From contig JBMYRH010000001.1 of assembly GCA_049602155.1 (NCBI GenBank), positions 186,001-250,000 on the forward strand: 64,000 nucleotides of DNA, read 5' to 3'. The notes under the pieces are model-generated. The model was given only the letters and a program-made list of their open reading frames with translations. It ran no database searches and had not been told where the DNA came from. This document shows, piece by piece, positions 52,744 through 62,849 of this stretch. The stretch is from JBMYRH01 sp049602155. Lineage in GTDB: Bacteria > Myxococcota_A > UBA9042 > PHBI01 > JBMYRH01. How positions within the stretch are numbered: position 1 is the first letter of the stretch; every line of letters begins with the position of its first letter. The position numbers were made by a program, and so were the translations under genes.

Positions 52744-54990
52744 ATGCCGAACCAAGACCCAACTCTGACCTTGTTGATCGAGGGGATCACCGCCACCGCG
52801 GAGCTCCTCGGCGCACAAGACGACGACTCACGGAAGTCATCAGAGGCGAGCTGGTCCACGTTCGAGGGCAAACTTCGTGACACCCCAGAGGCCTCGCCAT
52901 TGGGGCAGCTGGCCGAGCGCTTTCGCCTCAACACCTTCGAGCTGCGCTGCGTGTTGCTCGGGTTGGCCAGCCATATCGAGCCCAGGATGAGCACCGTCGT
53001 AGCCTCGAGCGGGCGCGACATCTTCTCTCGGTCTGTGACCGTGCGCCTGACCCTCGACCGATTTTGCGCGAGCGCCGCGGAACGTGTGGAGGCACGCAAA
53101 AGCTTCTTAGGCTCTGGGGCCCTGATCCGTCACGGGCTTATCGCCCTCGGTAAAACCGAAGCGGGCGCCAACGAGGAGCTGCTCGCGCGGCGCGTTGCGC
53201 TGACCACCCCGACCCTGCGGTTCCTCCTGCAAGAGGATGAACTCAGCGAGTCTGTCGCCAAGGTCGCACGCCTCGATACGCCGGCCCTCTCCCTGCTCAA
53301 CGTCATCTTAGAGCCTGGTGAACTCAGCCAAGTCCGCGAGCTCGTGGAGAACCACAACCGCTACCGTCGCATCATCAGCGACTGGGGGTTTGATCGGGTC
53401 CTGCCTTATGGGCGTGGTCTGACGATGCTCTTCTCGGGCCTCTCCGGGACCGGTAAGACGCTCTTAGCTCATGCACTCGCCAGCCACGTGGGGCGGCCAG
53501 TCATCTCATTAAGCGCCGCTGACTTGCCCGAGAATGAGGGGATTGACGGTGCGCTCCGAGACCTCTTCAGTGAAGCGACGATGCGAGACGCGCTCGTGCT
53601 CATCGACGAGTGCGAAGCGCTGCTCGGCAAGAGCGATAAACGCAAGGCAACCGCCTTCAAGTCCATCGAAGAGTTCGAGGGGATCTTGGTCCTGACGACC
53701 AACCACCCGGAGCGACTCGACGACGCCCTCGAGCGGCGCATCATCTACACCTTGGCCTTCGAACTTCCCGAAGCGCCGCTGAGGCGTCAAATCTGGGAGG
53801 TCCATCTGCCCCCCGAGGTCCCCCTCGACGGGACCATCGACCTCGACTCCCTCGCCAACACGTACGACTTCACTGGCGGGACGATTAAGAATGCGATCTT
53901 GGTGGCCGTGAACCGTGCAATCGCGCAGAACCCAGAGTCGCCAAAGCTCACGATGGCGCTCTTAGAGGAGGGCTGCCGCTCGCAGCTTGGCTACGCGCTT
54001 GAGGAGCTCACGGTCCGCACCACGACGCACCTCCGGCTCGATGACATCATCTTGCCCGAGGAGGCGGACCGAAAGATCCGAGAGATGATCGCCGCCGTGC
54101 GCAACCGCTCGACAGTGCTCAACAGCTGGGGCTTCGGAAAGCGGTTGGTGACAGGCAAAGGCATCGTCGCGCTCTTCGATGGACCGCCGGGCACTGGTAA
54201 GACCCTCTGCGCGGAGATCATCGCTGGTGAATTCAACCGACCACTCTACCGCGTCAACATCCCAGAGGTCGTGAGCAAGTGGGTCGGTGAGACCGAGAAG
54301 CACATCAGGGAGATCTTCCAACAAGCTCGAATCAGCCACGCGATGCTGCTCTTCGATGAGGCCGACTCTCTCTTCGCGGCCCGCTCTGGTGAGGCCCAAA
54401 GTGCCACAGACCGCTACGCCAACATGGAGGTCAACCTGCTCTTGCAGGAGATCGAGCGCTTCCCTGGGATCTGCATCCTCACGACGAACTTCTTCGGCTC
54501 ATTGGACCGCGCGTTGATTCGTCGCATTCAATTTCGTGTGACCTTCGAAGAGCCCGACCACGCGCAGCGCGCTCGGATCTGGGAGACGCTCTGCCCGACG
54601 GAGTGCCCCCTTGATAGCGACGTCGACTTCGCCCAGCTCGGCAAAGACTTCGACATGACCGGCGGCATGATCAAGAACGCGCTGCTCCGCGCTGCCTATT
54701 GGGCCGCCGACCGCGGCAGCGAACTCACGATGGCGATCTTGCGCGAGGCCTGTCGCGATGAATTCGTCGCGGCGGGTAAGCTGACCCGCGACCCGGGTTA
54801 CGTGCCACCCAAGCGCCCTCGGCAACACACCGGTGTCGACGAGACCACAGGCGCTCTCGAGGCCGAACCTGCAGAGCCGTCGGAGCAGGGGGCGCCCTCC
54901 CCGGTCGACGTCCGAGCCCGACAGCTTGAGCGCGCCAGAGAAGCGCGCGACGAGTCAGCGACGGAGCCGACCCAGACGAGCGCCTCCTGA
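52744..54990 (+). CDS. Tandem AAA+ ATPase, eCIS-associated type
   Basis: 748 residues from the ATG at 52744. A helical N-terminal region (1-200) is followed by AAA+ domain 1 with Walker A GLSGTGKT at 232-239 and Walker B LVLIDECEALL, and AAA+ domain 2 with GPPGTGKT at 480-487 and LLFDEADSLF. Arginine fingers and sensor residues are present (LTTNFFGSLDRALIRRIQF). The C-terminus is Glu/Pro-rich and disordered. Such ATPases accompany extracellular contractile injection systems (Afp15 role), where they help assemble or recycle parts. It lies 272 bp before the giant DUF4157 gene. No sheath or tube gene is seen, so eCIS is inferred. Confidence 0.85.
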   Translation: MPNQDPTLTLLIEGITATAELLGAQDDDSRKSSEASWSTFEGKLRDTPEASPLGQLAERFRLNTFELRCVLLGLASHIEPRMSTVVASSGRDIFSRSVTVRLTLDRFCASAAERVEARKSFLGSGALIRHGLIALGKTEAGANEELLARRVALTTPTLRFLLQEDELSESVAKVARLDTPALSLLNVILEPGELSQVRELVENHNRYRRIISDWGFDRVLPYGRGLTMLFSGLSGTGKTLLAHALASHVGRPVISLSAADLPENEGIDGALRDLFSEATMRDALVLIDECEALLGKSDKRKATAFKSIEEFEGILVLTTNHPERLDDALERRIIYTLAFELPEAPLRRQIWEVHLPPEVPLDGTIDLDSLANTYDFTGGTIKNAILVAVNRAIAQNPESPKLTMALLEEGCRSQLGYALEELTVRTTTHLRLDDIILPEEADRKIREMIAAVRNRSTVLNSWGFGKRLVTGKGIVALFDGPPGTGKTLCAEIIAGEFNRPLYRVNIPEVVSKWVGETEKHIREIFQQARISHAMLLFDEADSLFAARSGEAQSATDRYANMEVNLLLQEIERFPGICILTTNFFGSLDRALIRRIQFRVTFEEPDHAQRARIWETLCPTECPLDSDVDFAQLGKDFDMTGGMIKNALLRAAYWAADRGSELTMAILREACRDEFVAAGKLTRDPGYVPPKRPRQHTGVDETTGALEAEPAEPSEQGAPSPVDVRARQLERAREARDESATEPTQTSAS

Positions 54991-55262
54991 GCCGCCTCGG
55001 GCGCGACGTGGATCGATCTTTGCTATGTTAGGAACGTGGTGCTGTAGGCCTCCGGTCGCAGCCCCAACCATGGTATCCTCACAGACGCTCCAATCGGGAC
55101 GCAGTAAGCCATTACCGGCCTCGCAAGCGTCCGAGTCCAGATCGAGACGCTGACCTTGACCGTCGCCACGCAGCCCTTCCCGCTGGAGACAGCCGACTCC
55201 GTTGGGGTCATCAGGCCCCAAAACACGCCCGTAGTTCGCCCGCGCACGAGAAGACACCCCGC
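54991..55262 (+). other. Leader region of the DUF4157 gene
   Basis: 272 bp without a convincing gene on either strand; small open frames lack family features. It holds a sigma-54-like promoter at 55009-55024 and an untranslated leader of about 230 nt. No terminator was found after the ATPase gene, so readthrough is possible. Confidence 0.4.
55009..55024 (+). promoter_or_regulatory. Sigma-54-like promoter
   Basis: TGGATCGATCTTTGCT has the GG-N10-GC spacing and the full TTGCT of the -12 element; the -24 element differs from TGGCACG at two positions. It would transcribe the DUF4157 giant. Less secure than the site at 3971. Confidence 0.4.
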
Positions 55263-58200
55263 TTGAACCCCAAAAGAGACACTCCGCAGCATGAGGCGCA
55301 ACGCACGCGGCGCCTGCAGCTCGACCGCGAACAGCAGGCACAACAGCGTGCCTTGCTCGACAACGTCGAGGAGCTCCTCTTTGATTTCCAAGATCAGCCC
55401 GAGCAGATCACCGCCTATCTCGCAGACCTTGAGGCCATGGGTCAGCTCAGCGCCGGCGCCCGAGAGGCGCTCTACTGGACGCTGGCCGAGCACGTCGGTC
55501 GCGATGCTGCAGACCGCCTCCTGGGGCGGGGACAAGACCGTGGCAATGAGGCTCATGCGGCCATCGCGAGCCTACAGCAAGAGCGTGACGAGGCCCTGGA
55601 CGCTGCCCCCCTCCCCCACAACGTCATCGACCTCGATGCCGCCAGGGCAGAGCGCACGGCGGCGTTGCTCCGCCAGCTCGCCGGAGCGCTCGGGCTGAGC
55701 GCCGGCGACCTCACTGTGAGGGTCGATGAGGAGGCACGGCGTCGCACTGAGGGACGAGGAGCCCGGGGATTACAGGAGGGCAGCACGGTCTTCCTGAACC
55801 CCAACAGCTACGATCCAGAGACCCGCTCCGGGCGCGCCCTACTCGGCCATGAGGTCGCCCATGTGGCGCAACGGGCAGACCTTAATCGGGCGGCGATGGC
55901 GAGCGGCGCGCGTGCGAATAAGCGGGCTGCGGAGCACGAAGCTGCGGGCGTGGGAGCAGCCTTCGGCGCGGGCCGAGGGATCTCCCCCACAGAGGCCATC
56001 TTACCGACCCATGATATCGCGGCCGACACCGACGCCTCCAATGACGCTGGGAGCGAAGCCGGCGGCACACGCCCCTCGAGCTATGACATCTACTTGGCTG
56101 GCAAGAAGGTCAGCATCTCGATCCCATCCACGGCCGCGCCAACCTGCACCATTCCTCTCAACGAGGCGGTCATCAACGGCGTGACGCTGACCGAGGCGAA
56201 CTTCCGCTTTGATACGAGCTGGAAGCTCGAGAGTGGAACGGTCAAAGCCGACGTGGCCTTAGGCGAATTCGTCACAGTGAGCGACGTGACATTGAGCATG
56301 AGCGTCGGCAACGACGACACGGCGCGTATCAGCACCAGCGTGCGGGGCGCGAGCTTGGCCCTCGGTGACGTGGTCCAAGGCACAATCGACCTGGACATCT
56401 CCAGCGAAGGCATGACCGGGCGCGCCTCCTTTGACCACACCCACGTGACCCTCCATGAGGGTGTCACCCTCGAGGGTGGCACGATTGAGCTCAGCGTCGA
56501 CGGAGAGGGCAACGTCTCAGTCTCCGGCTCGCTGACTGGCCACGTCGCAGGCATCGGCGCCGTCACCGTGAGCGCCGACTTCCTCAACAACGCCATCGGC
56601 GGCCGCATCGACATCGATCTCGACGACCCCATCGAGCTGATGGAGGGCGTCACGATCGACTCCGGCAGCGTCGGTGGCACTTACAGCCAAGACGGCCTGG
56701 TCGTCACCGGCGGGGTCCACCTCTCGATCCGCGACTGGGTCGGCGTCGACCTCGAGGGGTCGGTCAACGTCACGACCGGGTCTTGGACGGGCAGCGCCGA
56801 TCTGACGCAGATGAACCCTTACCAAATCGGTGAGGAGCTCTACGTCAAAGACGGCACGGTCGGGGTGACGGTCACTGACGGAGCCGTCGAGGTCATCCGC
56901 GCCGGTGCCACCCTGTCCGTCCCCGACTGGGACCTGCGAGTCGACGGAAGCTACGACATCCCGACGCAAGAGTTCTCTGGCGACGCGACGGTCACGCTGA
57001 CCCGCGAGGGCGGGCTCCCTCTCGGCGAGGGCGGCGTCCTCCTGACCCGCGCAGAGGCCACGGCGACCCTCGCCGCGAACGACTTTGCGTCCGCCACAGG
57101 GACCTTCGAGGTCGAGGTCCCCTTCCAAGGGGAGAAGACCTTCGTCGTGACGGGCGAAGCGCTGACCTACGACTATGAGACCGGCCAAGTGTCGGGGACC
57201 GCAGAGGCGACCCTCACTCGGGACATGCACCTCGGCAACGTCGACAGCATCCACGGGACGATCGCCTCTGGCGCGAGCGCCACGGTCGTCGTCGAAGAGA
57301 GTCACATCAAAGAGGTCACTGCGGGATTGGACTACACCGTTCAAGAGCCCGATGGGCACATCGGGAGCGGGCAACTCCTCTTCGCGCTGGATGGTGAGAC
57401 TGACCAGATCACGTCAGAGGCGACGTTCACTCTCGAGACCGAGTACGGCTTCCCAGACCGCGCCGTCGGCCCGGTCGTGATCAAGGAGGGCGCCGAGCTC
57501 AAGGCCACGATCGAGGGGAGCTTCAAGCAAGCGACCTTAGACAAGGCTGAATTCTTCGCCTTCAACCCCGCCACAGACGGCACGGGCGAGCTGGGCGGAT
57601 GGATGGACGGCGTCCTCGCCTTTGAGGGGATGAAGCTCGATGTGACCGGCGCCGCAGCGATCAGCCAAGACTGGACGCTGGCCGCTGAGTGGGGGGATGT
57701 CACCTTGAAAGAGGGGGGGGAGCTGTACCTTGAGGTCAAGGAGAGCGAACTCCAATTCTTTGAGGGCAAGGTCCCGTTCGAGGTGGTCGTCCCGACAGAG
57801 CTGCAGCCACTCAATTTGGCCGGCGAGCTGACCGGCACCTACACCAAGTCCGAGGGCACCTTTACCGGGACCGCGGAGGCGCACCTCACCGAAGCCTACG
57901 ATATCCCGCTGCGAGACGGCATCGACACCCTGTCCATTCTGCCTGACACGTCCATCTCGGCTGAGATGACCGGGAGCGAAGTCACGCAGCTAGGGATGAA
58001 CATCCATGCACAGTATCTGCGTGAGGGGGAGCTGTGGCTTGAGGGCCACCTCGAAGAGGGCATCTACGATCTGACCGACCACACGGTCAGTGGCACAGGG
58101 CGGCTGATCCTGAAGACCGAGATCAGGAAAACGACCGATGACGCCAAATGGACCTTCGTCGTCGCCCCAGACACCGAGGTCAACGCGACCATCACCAAGA

Positions 58201-61200
58201 GCGAACTCGACACTGTCGGCGGGACGTTAAACTGGGTCATCTATGACGGGGATGGCTCAAGCGAGCCGCTCCTTGAAGGGACCCTCTCAGAGTGCGAACT
58301 CGCGATCGCGGACATGGCCTTCACCGGCGGCATCGAGGTCTCTACGGCGCGTGACTTTGAGTTCCCCGCCACGAGCGACAAGGCAGATCCCGAGGCCATC
58401 CCACCTGCGGTTCAGATCGTGGTGAAGAAGGGCTCCGGGGTCAGCGGGCGCGTGGAGGCCAATCAACTGGCGTCCGTCGGCGCGGAGCTGAACTACGACG
58501 TCAACCTGAGCGAAGAGCCCCTTGGCGCGGGCACCTTGAGTGGTGAGTGGAACCTCAAAGACGACCTGTTCACCGGCAAAGGCAACTTCGCGCTGACCCG
58601 TGACTTCCGTCTCGGCTCTGAGAACACGACCAAGAGTGGCGAGATCGAGTCCTGGCTCTTGGTCATCATTCAAGGCAGCGGCGTCGACATCGAGTTCACC
58701 AACAACGCCCTCGTCAAAGCCCACATCTCGGCGGACGCTGGGCTGATCCACAACGAGACCATCGTCGCGTTGGGCGCGATCAGCGGTGACTACAAGCTCG
58801 GTGACACCGAAGAGGGCTTCACCGGGAGCATCGAGGCGACGCTGACAGATCGACTCGACTGGGCCGAAGGCGACCGTTTCCATTACTGGTTCGAGCCCGA
58901 GACTTCGTTCCATGCGACCTTGGTCCAGAGCAGCGTCGAGTCGGCTGAGGGCACCTTCTCGATGACGGCCGAGGAGGACAACACCCCCAAGGTCAACGTC
59001 TGCTTGCTGACGACCTACAGCAAGGGACAAGGGCTCTCGGGCCTTGGCCAGGTCAAGGTGCTGAGCGACATCCTGGTCGCATCGGATGGCAGCGACACTC
59101 AGATCTACTTGGCCGAGGGATCCGGGGGCGATGGGGCTGTCCTCGATAACGAGGTCACCGAGCTCAAGGGGCAGCTGACGCTCCGCGTCGACAAGGAGCA
59201 GGTCCCCTTCGCTCAGGGACAGTTCGAAGCCCAATACACGGTGGCCGAGGGTGACCAAGCGAACGTCACCGCGCTCGGGACGATCGAGCTCTTGAACGAG
59301 ATCGACATCACCCCGCAAGGCTCAGAGCGCTTCACCTTCAACCTCGCCTCGGGGACAGGCATCGCCCTGCAGTTAACCAACAGCGAGCTCGATTGGCTCG
59401 AGGGGACTGTCCGAGTCCTTGTGGGGGACGCCACCCAAGGGGGGGACTTCTTAGACACCCGCATCGTGGGTCGCTACACGGCGGGAGAGGCGCCCGACCT
59501 TAGCGCTACTGGCACAGTGGACGTCATTCAGCGCTACGACCTCGGGCTCCATGCTGCGGGCTACGACTTCTGGCTCAATGAAGGCGGCGGCGCCTCGGTG
59601 TCCCTGCAGAATTTCGACCTCGAGTCGTTGTCGGCTCAAGTGCCCGTCGTGATGATCAACTCTGACGGGGTCGATGAATGGCTGCTCGTCTTCAACGGGA
59701 CGTACACCCACGCGGAGCAGACCTTCGACGGCCAAGCGTCGGCCGAGCTGCTGATACAGCTCCCAGCGGCCGAGGGCGTCGGCCCGAGAGGCGACTACTC
59801 CTTCTTCGTCGATCCCGGCACTGGTATCGCTGTGACCCTGGCGAACTCACGCCTGACTGAAGCCACGGGCACTCTGAACACCAGCGTCACCGACGCCGAG
59901 AGCACCTTCCTCGAAGCGACAGGCACCGCCATCTATCGCCGTGATGACGCCGGGGGCTCCTTGGTCGAGGCCACGGGGGCGGTCAATGTCGTGCGCGACA
60001 AGCACCTCCTCGATATCAACGGCTGGGCAGCTTGGCTTGAGACAGGGTCGAGCGCTACGATCAAGGTCACCAACGACAACATCGATGAGATCGGCGGCAC
60101 GATCTTCACCCGGCTCGACAACGCACAAGGGCCCTTTGTCCGGCTCGCGCTCGCCGGCACCTACACCGACGCAGGAGGGTTTGAGGGCGTCGGCATGGCC
60201 GAGCTCATGCAGGAGATCACCGTCGGCACAGTCGGTGACTACACCTGCAAGGTCATGCCTGGGACCGGCGCTGAGGTCACGCTGCTAAACACCGATGTCA
60301 CGCATATCGGTGGCACGGTGAACGCCCAGCTCGATGACGCGAGCCTCGGCAACCAGAAGTTCATCACGATCACCGCCACTGCGGACTACGACTACCTCGG
60401 TCAGGTCTTCAACGGCACGGGCGCAGCTGTCGTTCACATCGACAAAAAGCTCGCTGAGCTCGGTGGGCAGATGTTCTTCCTAGGTGCAGGGAGCGGCGCC
60501 GAGGTCACGGTCAAAGATAACAACCTCGCCAGCGTCGGCGGGACGATCAACCTCCGCTTGGACGACGCGGAGGGCAAATACCTCAACGTCTCATTGGGCG
60601 GCACCCTCGACGCCAGCACAGGGCTCTTCAACGGCACAGGGACCACAGACTGCTGCCGCGACAAGAAGCTGGCTCAGCTAGGGGACTATAGCTTCTGGCT
60701 CGCTGAAGGCGGCGGCGCGACGGCCTACATCGAGGATAACGCGCTGACACGGGTCGACGGGGACGTGCCATTCCAAGTGCATGACGCCGAGGGCGTCTTG
60801 CTCGAGGGCAACGCCACTGGCGAGTTCACCACGGAATCCAAGACCTTCACTGGCACCGGCGGAGTCTTCCTCGGCCGCGACCTCGAATTCGACATCAGCG
60901 GCTCCACCAAGGTCCTGTTCAAGAAGGGCTCTGGCGGAGAGGGCACCGTCAAAGACAATGAGCTCCGGAAGCTAGGCGGCATCCTGGAGTGCGTGCTGGT
61001 GGTCGATGGAGAGCCGCTGGTCGAGCTGATCGCGGCCGGTGAATACGACGCGGTCGAGAACAAGCTGCTCTGGGTCGAAGGCACCGCCACAATGCTCCAG
61101 CCCTTTGAACTCTTGGGCGGGATGATCCTGGTCAAGGAGGTCTCTGGCAGTGCGCGCATCGAGGACGGCAAGCTCGTCCGCGCAGGCGGCGTCGGCATCA

Positions 61201-62840
61201 TCGCCATCCCGTCGATGAACGACATGGAGGGCCGCTTCGAGGTCAACTGGTCGAATGAGACCGGCTCAGACATCTACTCCGGCGCCGGCGAGATCGACTT
61301 CACGCTCTTTGATGATCCGAGCACGGGCCGAGCCATGTCCGGGATGGTCGGAGCGGAGTACAACGAAGACGACACCTTCAAGATCAAGGGTGAGGTCGAC
61401 TACCAGATCAACGAGATCTTGGGCGGGACGATTGGCGTTGAAGTCGACCAGGCGCTCGACCCCATCCTGAGCGGCACCCTTGAGGTGACCGATGTCGTGC
61501 TCGTCGACGGACGAGAACTCTTCAACATGGAGATCCCGATCCTGCCGAAGCAGTCGATCCCGATCTTCCCGGGCGTCAACATCGACTTTGGCGCGAACGC
61601 AGGGATGGGCCTCGACCTGCTCCCACTCACGCTGAGCGCAGCGATCGGCATCGAGAACTTCCGCCCGCTCGCGGACAACGTCACTGTCCCTGACTTCACG
61701 GCTGAGCTCGGCCTGAACTGGGGCATGAGCTTCTTCGCCGCTGCGGCTGCCTACGCCGGAGTCAGCGGCGGCATCCCAGGCGCCAACCTCGGCGTCGGCC
61801 TCGAAGGCGAAGTGAAGCTGAGCGCCGACCTGAACATCAACCCGTACGGCACACTGCGAGCCTCGGGCGGAAAGTTCGGTGGTGAGCTGGGTATCGGCGT
61901 CCGACTCGCACCGAGCCTCGACCTCTTCGCGCGGCCCTACGTCCAGGCGACCCTTGGGAAAGAGTTCCGCCACGATCTCACAGAGTGGCAGATGCCCCTC
62001 GGTGAGCTCTTCGCGTTTGAGTGGGGAACCACTTACGCGTGGGGCGATGAGGGCGCCTCAGAGTCCAAGAGCGCGGCCGGCGAGGCCCCGGCTCTGCCGG
62101 CGCCGACTCAGGACACCCAGGCCCCGACCAATGAGAACAGCGGCGGCGTGCAAACGAGCGGCAAGTCCGGGTCCGACATCCAAGGCGGTCCCCAGCTCGG
62201 CGCGGGGCCGGAGACAGAGAGCAAAGAGGGCGGTGGTGAAGCTAACGGCATGATGGAGAAGATCCAGCAGGTCCAGAAGATCGCTGAGGGTGTCGGCGCT
62301 GCCGCCAGCCTCATCGGTGAGCTGATGCAGTTCATCGGCGCAGCATCCTTCGGCCCCGCAGGTATCGTGATCCTCCTCGCCTGGAAGCTCTTCAAAGAAG
62401 GCATGGGCTACTTCAACCGACTTAAGAGTGACCTCGACAAGGTCCTCGCTGCGCTCGATGAGCTGATGAGCATCGTGGCGCCCTATCTGCCTGACTGGTG
62501 GAGCGCGATCACGAAGTTCTTCGGCGATGATCCCCCAAGCTTGTGGGACGCATTGTTCGGCGCTGACGACGCCATGCGCGAGGCTGTCAGCAAGGGTGAG
62601 CATCGCTACCTCGACGCCTCTGGCCGCGCCGAGATGATCGACACCATGATGAGCGGCGTCTGCGGAGACGCCGACGAGAACGCCATCCTCGAGGTGCTCT
62701 ACTTCTCCGAGTCCAACGGCGACCTCCGCTCGGTCGTCAGCCGCGTCGATGGCCAAGGCGATCAAATCGTATGGAAGCTCGACGGAAGCCAGGATACTGC
62801 CGTGTGCAAGCTCTTCAAACGCCACGGCATCGACTACTAG
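55263..62840 (+). CDS. Giant DUF4157 (eCIS core) protein with ~20 beta-rich repeats
   Basis: 2,525 residues. The first 150 are Gln/Arg/Glu-rich helix with NVIDLDAAR near 120. The DUF4157 domain follows with GHEVAHVAQ, the zinc-protease pattern HExxH at H196-H200. Residues about 320-2070 hold some 20 degenerate repeats of 72-85 residues, all beta: a turn GSGxxVxVxNNxL, then GGTxxxxLDDAEG, GTYTxxxxxFxGTG and a closing xLxRDxxL. Next a beta-rich segment (to 2270) and a disordered linker; then about 2325-2410 a hydrophobic helical part (LIGELMQFIGAASFGPAGI), and at the end a small alpha domain with MIDTMMSGVCGDADENAIL. TTG start at 55263 with a weak GAGAAG. No signal peptide. In other eCIS, DUF4157 marks cargo; this may be a giant payload or tail-fibre-like protein. 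Confidence 0.85.
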   Translation: MNPKRDTPQHEAQRTRRLQLDREQQAQQRALLDNVEELLFDFQDQPEQITAYLADLEAMGQLSAGAREALYWTLAEHVGRDAADRLLGRGQDRGNEAHAAIASLQQERDEALDAAPLPHNVIDLDAARAERTAALLRQLAGALGLSAGDLTVRVDEEARRRTEGRGARGLQEGSTVFLNPNSYDPETRSGRALLGHEVAHVAQRADLNRAAMASGARANKRAAEHEAAGVGAAFGAGRGISPTEAILPTHDIAADTDASNDAGSEAGGTRPSSYDIYLAGKKVSISIPSTAAPTCTIPLNEAVINGVTLTEANFRFDTSWKLESGTVKADVALGEFVTVSDVTLSMSVGNDDTARISTSVRGASLALGDVVQGTIDLDISSEGMTGRASFDHTHVTLHEGVTLEGGTIELSVDGEGNVSVSGSLTGHVAGIGAVTVSADFLNNAIGGRIDIDLDDPIELMEGVTIDSGSVGGTYSQDGLVVTGGVHLSIRDWVGVDLEGSVNVTTGSWTGSADLTQMNPYQIGEELYVKDGTVGVTVTDGAVEVIRAGATLSVPDWDLRVDGSYDIPTQEFSGDATVTLTREGGLPLGEGGVLLTRAEATATLAANDFASATGTFEVEVPFQGEKTFVVTGEALTYDYETGQVSGTAEATLTRDMHLGNVDSIHGTIASGASATVVVEESHIKEVTAGLDYTVQEPDGHIGSGQLLFALDGETDQITSEATFTLETEYGFPDRAVGPVVIKEGAELKATIEGSFKQATLDKAEFFAFNPATDGTGELGGWMDGVLAFEGMKLDVTGAAAISQDWTLAAEWGDVTLKEGGELYLEVKESELQFFEGKVPFEVVVPTELQPLNLAGELTGTYTKSEGTFTGTAEAHLTEAYDIPLRDGIDTLSILPDTSISAEMTGSEVTQLGMNIHAQYLREGELWLEGHLEEGIYDLTDHTVSGTGRLILKTEIRKTTDDAKWTFVVAPDTEVNATITKSELDTVGGTLNWVIYDGDGSSEPLLEGTLSECELAIADMAFTGGIEVSTARDFEFPATSDKADPEAIPPAVQIVVKKGSGVSGRVEANQLASVGAELNYDVNLSEEPLGAGTLSGEWNLKDDLFTGKGNFALTRDFRLGSENTTKSGEIESWLLVIIQGSGVDIEFTNNALVKAHISADAGLIHNETIVALGAISGDYKLGDTEEGFTGSIEATLTDRLDWAEGDRFHYWFEPETSFHATLVQSSVESAEGTFSMTAEEDNTPKVNVCLLTTYSKGQGLSGLGQVKVLSDILVASDGSDTQIYLAEGSGGDGAVLDNEVTELKGQLTLRVDKEQVPFAQGQFEAQYTVAEGDQANVTALGTIELLNEIDITPQGSERFTFNLASGTGIALQLTNSELDWLEGTVRVLVGDATQGGDFLDTRIVGRYTAGEAPDLSATGTVDVIQRYDLGLHAAGYDFWLNEGGGASVSLQNFDLESLSAQVPVVMINSDGVDEWLLVFNGTYTHAEQTFDGQASAELLIQLPAAEGVGPRGDYSFFVDPGTGIAVTLANSRLTEATGTLNTSVTDAESTFLEATGTAIYRRDDAGGSLVEATGAVNVVRDKHLLDINGWAAWLETGSSATIKVTNDNIDEIGGTIFTRLDNAQGPFVRLALAGTYTDAGGFEGVGMAELMQEITVGTVGDYTCKVMPGTGAEVTLLNTDVTHIGGTVNAQLDDASLGNQKFITITATADYDYLGQVFNGTGAAVVHIDKKLAELGGQMFFLGAGSGAEVTVKDNNLASVGGTINLRLDDAEGKYLNVSLGGTLDASTGLFNGTGTTDCCRDKKLAQLGDYSFWLAEGGGATAYIEDNALTRVDGDVPFQVHDAEGVLLEGNATGEFTTESKTFTGTGGVFLGRDLEFDISGSTKVLFKKGSGGEGTVKDNELRKLGGILECVLVVDGEPLVELIAAGEYDAVENKLLWVEGTATMLQPFELLGGMILVKEVSGSARIEDGKLVRAGGVGIIAIPSMNDMEGRFEVNWSNETGSDIYSGAGEIDFTLFDDPSTGRAMSGMVGAEYNEDDTFKIKGEVDYQINEILGGTIGVEVDQALDPILSGTLEVTDVVLVDGRELFNMEIPILPKQSIPIFPGVNIDFGANAGMGLDLLPLTLSAAIGIENFRPLADNVTVPDFTAELGLNWGMSFFAAAAAYAGVSGGIPGANLGVGLEGEVKLSADLNINPYGTLRASGGKFGGELGIGVRLAPSLDLFARPYVQATLGKEFRHDLTEWQMPLGELFAFEWGTTYAWGDEGASESKSAAGEAPALPAPTQDTQAPTNENSGGVQTSGKSGSDIQGGPQLGAGPETESKEGGGEANGMMEKIQQVQKIAEGVGAAASLIGELMQFIGAASFGPAGIVILLAWKLFKEGMGYFNRLKSDLDKVLAALDELMSIVAPYLPDWWSAITKFFGDDPPSLWDALFGADDAMREAVSKGEHRYLDASGRAEMIDTMMSGVCGDADENAILEVLYFSESNGDLRSVVSRVDGQGDQIVWKLDGSQDTAVCKLFKRHGIDY
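56220..61480 (+). repeat. Protein-level repeat array in the DUF4157 giant
   Basis: About 20 units of 72-85 codons, diverged to the point that no exact DNA repeat is seen. Each unit gives the same succession: GSG/GGG turn, V-x-V strand, N/D at a fixed place, GG(T/x) strand, D-rich loop, G-T-Y/x-strand, F-x-G-T/x-G. Later units (from about 59,000) are more alike than the early ones. Confidence 0.75.
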
Positions 62841-62849
62841 GCCCCTACA

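Noticed and set aside
54955..55341. 128-codon minus-strand frame in the leader of the giant gene
   Set aside because: It overlaps both flanking genes, has no Shine-Dalgarno and matches no family.
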